NCBI RefSeq assembly: GCF_022496765.1
Contig: NZ_VANV01000018.1
Span: 97,885-161,884, forward strand
Direction: 5' to 3'
DNA: 64,000 nucleotides
From: Acidaminobacter sp. JC074
GTDB taxonomy: Bacteria > Bacillota > Clostridia > Peptostreptococcales > Acidaminobacteraceae
Below the pieces are notes generated by a model. It did not search any database, was not told where the DNA came from, and was given only the letters and a program-made list of their open reading frames with translations. This document shows, in pieces, positions 62,072 through 64,000 of this stretch. The first letter of the stretch is position 1. Each line of letters starts with the position of its first letter. The position numbers were made by a program, and so were the translations under genes.

Positions 62072-64000
62072 ATGCATCAGGCAATTGTTTTTAAAATCAC
62101 ATCTGAATATGCAATTGTGCTAACCAAAGACTCTGCCTACAAACGTATTAAGAGAAAAAACAATATGTATGTAGGCCAGCAGATTTACTTTGTCGATGAC
62201 GACCTTTACAATAAAAATGGTGAAAGTCGCATGATAAGACTCAGTTATATGCTGGCAACTATTGCTATTATTATGGTTACCTTAATTGCAATACCACAAA
62301 TTAATACAGAAGAACTTTATGCCCTTGTATCCATTGATATAAATCCAAGCTATAACATTGCCATTGATAGGAATTATCAAGTTTTAAACATTAATCCACT
62401 TAACTCATCTGCAAATAAACTCTATCGAAAAGATTTCATAGGTAAAGACTACTTTGATGTAATCCATGATTTAATCATATTATCAGAAGAAAATGATTAT
62501 TTGAACCAATCTAATAATGTCATCCTTTTATCTGTGACAACTAAAAAAGACTTTGAAGCATTTGAATCTGATTTAATAGAAAAAACTCAAGATATAAAGA
62601 CACAAACAAACTCCAAAATTGTGCTTGTAGAGAGCGACTGGGACCGTGCTATGTATGCACTTGAATCAGACGAAAGTATCGGTCGTAACGAGCTTGTCAT
62701 GATGGCAAAAGTACCTATTAACAATAGCTTATCCACTCAACAAATACTTGATCTAAACGATAACAAAGAACATGTCATTTATATAGACGACCCACTTGAT
62801 AGAGAATTACTTGAAAAAAACATAGAGATTATCAAGAACTTTGATTCAAAAACAACAATGGTTAACAACTTTATGACAAAGATAAATGAGGATAATCCCG
62901 ATGTTGAAGCTCTAGCTATGGAATCAGAAAAGATTATCCAACATTATTCGGCCTATATTGATGCAAAGGCTATCATAGATGAAATAAAAAATATTAGTAT
63001 TAATCTAAAGGATATTGAATATTTTATGACCAATGCAGATTCAATTCTAAGGTCAGGTACAATAGATGACATGTTAATACTAATAACTGAGGCACAAGAT
63101 ATACTTGATGCTGAACTTGAAAAAGCTAAAATAACAAGAGAAGATTTGCTAGAAAAAATTAACCTTTTGGTTGAAAAGTTGCTTATGTTCGATGATGAAA
63201 AAGTTGTTTCATTCATGGCTGTTCTGGATAACAGTGTTGATATCCAAATTTTAGAACATCAACTTGTACAAGCCGAATCTCTTTTGGAAGAACTAATGAA
63301 CTCTAACTTATTTAGTGAGACCGATACTCAGACCGAATCAACTAGCACTAAAGATTCAAATCTTCAAAGTTCATTTGATAGTGTAACTGTTAATCAAGGC
63401 GATTCTACCAGTGAACAACAAGATGATGAGTCAAACAACAACTCTAGTGATGATTTAGAAGATGATTCAAATGATGATGATTCCATTGACGATGACTCTA
63501 ATGATGATGAGTCAAACAACAACTCTAGTGATGATTTAGAAGATGATTCAAATGATGATGATTCCATTGACGATGACTCTAATGATGATGACTCAAATGA
63601 AGATGACTCTAATAATGATGATTCTAATGATGATGATTCTAATGATGATGGCTCTAATAATGATGACTCTAATAATGATGACTCTAATGATGATGATTCT
63701 GATGATGATGAGTCCAATGATGATGAGTCCAATGATGGTGACTCCAATGATGATTCTGATGATGATGATTCCAATGACGATGACTCTAATAATGATGACT
63801 CCAATGATGATGACTCCAATGACAATGACTCTAATGATGATGACTCTAATGATGATGACTCTAATGATGATGATTCCAATGATGATGACTCTAATAATGA
63901 TGACTCTAATGATGATGACTCTAATAATGATGACTCTAATGATGATGACTCTAATGATGATGACTCTAATAATGATGACTCTAATGATGATGACTCTAAT
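62072..64000 (+). CDS. rsgI: RsgI-type anti-sigma factor with Asp/Ser/Asn repeat ectodomain (3' end missing)
   Basis: 643 codons, open to the window edge. Cytosolic RsgI_N domain 1-50 (QAIVFKITSEYAIVLTKD), membrane helix ~57-76, then YALVSIDINPSYNIAIDR, the RsgI signature, and a mainly helical region to ~450. From residue 451 (63422) to the edge the chain is an almost pure DDDSN-type repeat (Asp, Ser, Asn with few Glu), like Sdr-type stalks. No carbohydrate-binding module is seen so far; one could lie after the repeat. GGAGA lies 7 bases before the ATG at 62072; an alternative ATG at 62060 overlaps the sigI stop. It should hold SigI inactive until cleaved or signalled. Confidence 0.88.
   Translation, partial: MHQAIVFKITSEYAIVLTKDSAYKRIKRKNNMYVGQQIYFVDDDLYNKNGESRMIRLSYMLATIAIIMVTLIAIPQINTEELYALVSIDINPSYNIAIDRNYQVLNINPLNSSANKLYRKDFIGKDYFDVIHDLIILSEENDYLNQSNNVILLSVTTKKDFEAFESDLIEKTQDIKTQTNSKIVLVESDWDRAMYALESDESIGRNELVMMAKVPINNSLSTQQILDLNDNKEHVIYIDDPLDRELLEKNIEIIKNFDSKTTMVNNFMTKINEDNPDVEALAMESEKIIQHYSAYIDAKAIIDEIKNISINLKDIEYFMTNADSILRSGTIDDMLILITEAQDILDAELEKAKITREDLLEKINLLVEKLLMFDDEKVVSFMAVLDNSVDIQILEHQLVQAESLLEELMNSNLFSETDTQTESTSTKDSNLQSSFDSVTVNQGDSTSEQQDDESNNNSSDDLEDDSNDDDSIDDDSNDDESNNNSSDDLEDDSNDDDSIDDDSNDDDSNEDDSNNDDSNDDDSNDDGSNNDDSNNDDSNDDDSDDDESNDDESNDGDSNDDSDDDDSNDDDSNNDDSNDDDSNDNDSNDDDSNDDDSNDDDSNDDDSNNDDSNDDDSNNDDSNDDDSNDDDSNNDDSNDDDSN
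63422..63583 (+). repeat. Perfect 81-bp tandem duplication inside rsgI
   Basis: 63422-63502 and 63503-63583 are identical (27 codons each, DDESNNNSSDDLEDDSNDDD... type). This precedes the shorter DDDSN repeats and shows recent expansion by slippage or recombination. Confidence 0.9.
63584..64000 (+). repeat. Low-complexity GATGATGACTCTAAT-type 15-bp repeats
   Basis: About 28 imperfect copies of a 15-bp unit encoding DDDSN with NND, NDG, and SDD variants. The frame is kept throughout, so it is translated, and it runs past the window edge. Confidence 0.9.

Noticed and set aside
63394..63879. 161-aa Ser/Glu/Leu repeat ORF on the minus strand
   Set aside because: It is the antisense shadow of the DDDSN repeat in rsgI; there is no ribosome site and the plus frame has a domain-supported protein.

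Overview
This 64-kb window looks like chromosome from a low-GC, anaerobic, endospore-lineage Firmicute, most likely a Clostridia member. I infer this from strong AGGAGG ribosome sites, sigma-A-type promoters, intrinsic terminators, a SigI/RsgI pair, a Spo0E-like peptide, TPP and c-di-GMP-I riboswitches, NADH-linked iron-sulfur flavoenzymes with a Rex-like site, and many 4Fe-4S proteins. No prophage, transposase, CRISPR array or rRNA was seen. I cannot name the genus.

Layout. 1-5.0 kb: a membrane GDPD (cut by the window edge), an extracytoplasmic amidase and a CPBP protease form a minus-strand operon, divergent from a MerR regulator with a large non-HTH C-terminus. 5.2-7.5 kb: a transaldolase and a 3-hydroxyisobutyryl-CoA hydrolase-like enzyme, followed by an intergenic region with a complete promoter-terminator unit for a small RNA. 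7.7-16.5 kb: a myo-inositol operon (iolC-iolJ-iolB-iolD-iolE-iolG plus a CoA-acylating aldehyde dehydrogenase in the iolA position) divergent from an iolR-type DeoR repressor, with IolR-like operators between them. 16.6-23.7 kb: a B3/B4-domain protein, a TetR regulator (probably leaderless), cardiolipin synthase and two chemoreceptors; the second receptor is preceded by a c-di-GMP-I riboswitch and terminator. 23.7-28.1 kb: GH13 glucosidase, an AIM24-like protein and a GGDEF/EAL protein with a degenerate GGDEF motif. 28.2-32.6 kb: a MerR regulator, a UvrA-like ABC protein and a divergent MATE exporter sharing a classical MerR-type promoter.

32.6-43.1 kb: bacteriohemerythrin, a purine permease with CCCGAAT-type boxes, a Spo0E-like peptide, and a three-gene NADH/NADPH flavoprotein complex (NuoE-, NuoF- and GltD/NuoG-fused) behind a Rex-like operator, then an exported glucosaminidase. 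43.2-47.0 kb: a LacI regulator convergent with a GH97 lipoprotein (both carry GGTTAACC-type operators), and tRNA-Val(GAC). 47.0-48.6 kb: an RsgI-type anti-sigma gene split by one in-frame TAA. 48.7-53.9 kb: DEAD-box helicase, ferredoxin-like protein, trigger-factor-like PPIase lipoprotein, and the TPP-riboswitch-controlled thiT-tenA pair. 54-61.3 kb: a zinc-ribbon protein, two GNATs, an alcohol dehydrogenase split by a frameshift at an A7 tract, RlmD, a DUF2156 protein and a GH20 hexosaminidase. 61.4-64 kb: sigI followed by a second rsgI whose ectodomain ends in a long Asp/Ser/Asn repeat running off the window.

The genes suggest a saccharolytic anaerobe that uses inositol, alpha-glucans and amino sugars, with redox (Rex), purine, thiamine and c-di-GMP controls visible in the DNA. 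The most unusual points are the nonsense-split rsgI and its intact paralogue with a DSN-repeat ectodomain, the slippery-site alcohol dehydrogenase, the fused GltD/NuoG subunit, the non-canonical end of the inositol pathway, and paired hairpins over consecutive ribosome sites near 25.6 and 26.2 kb.
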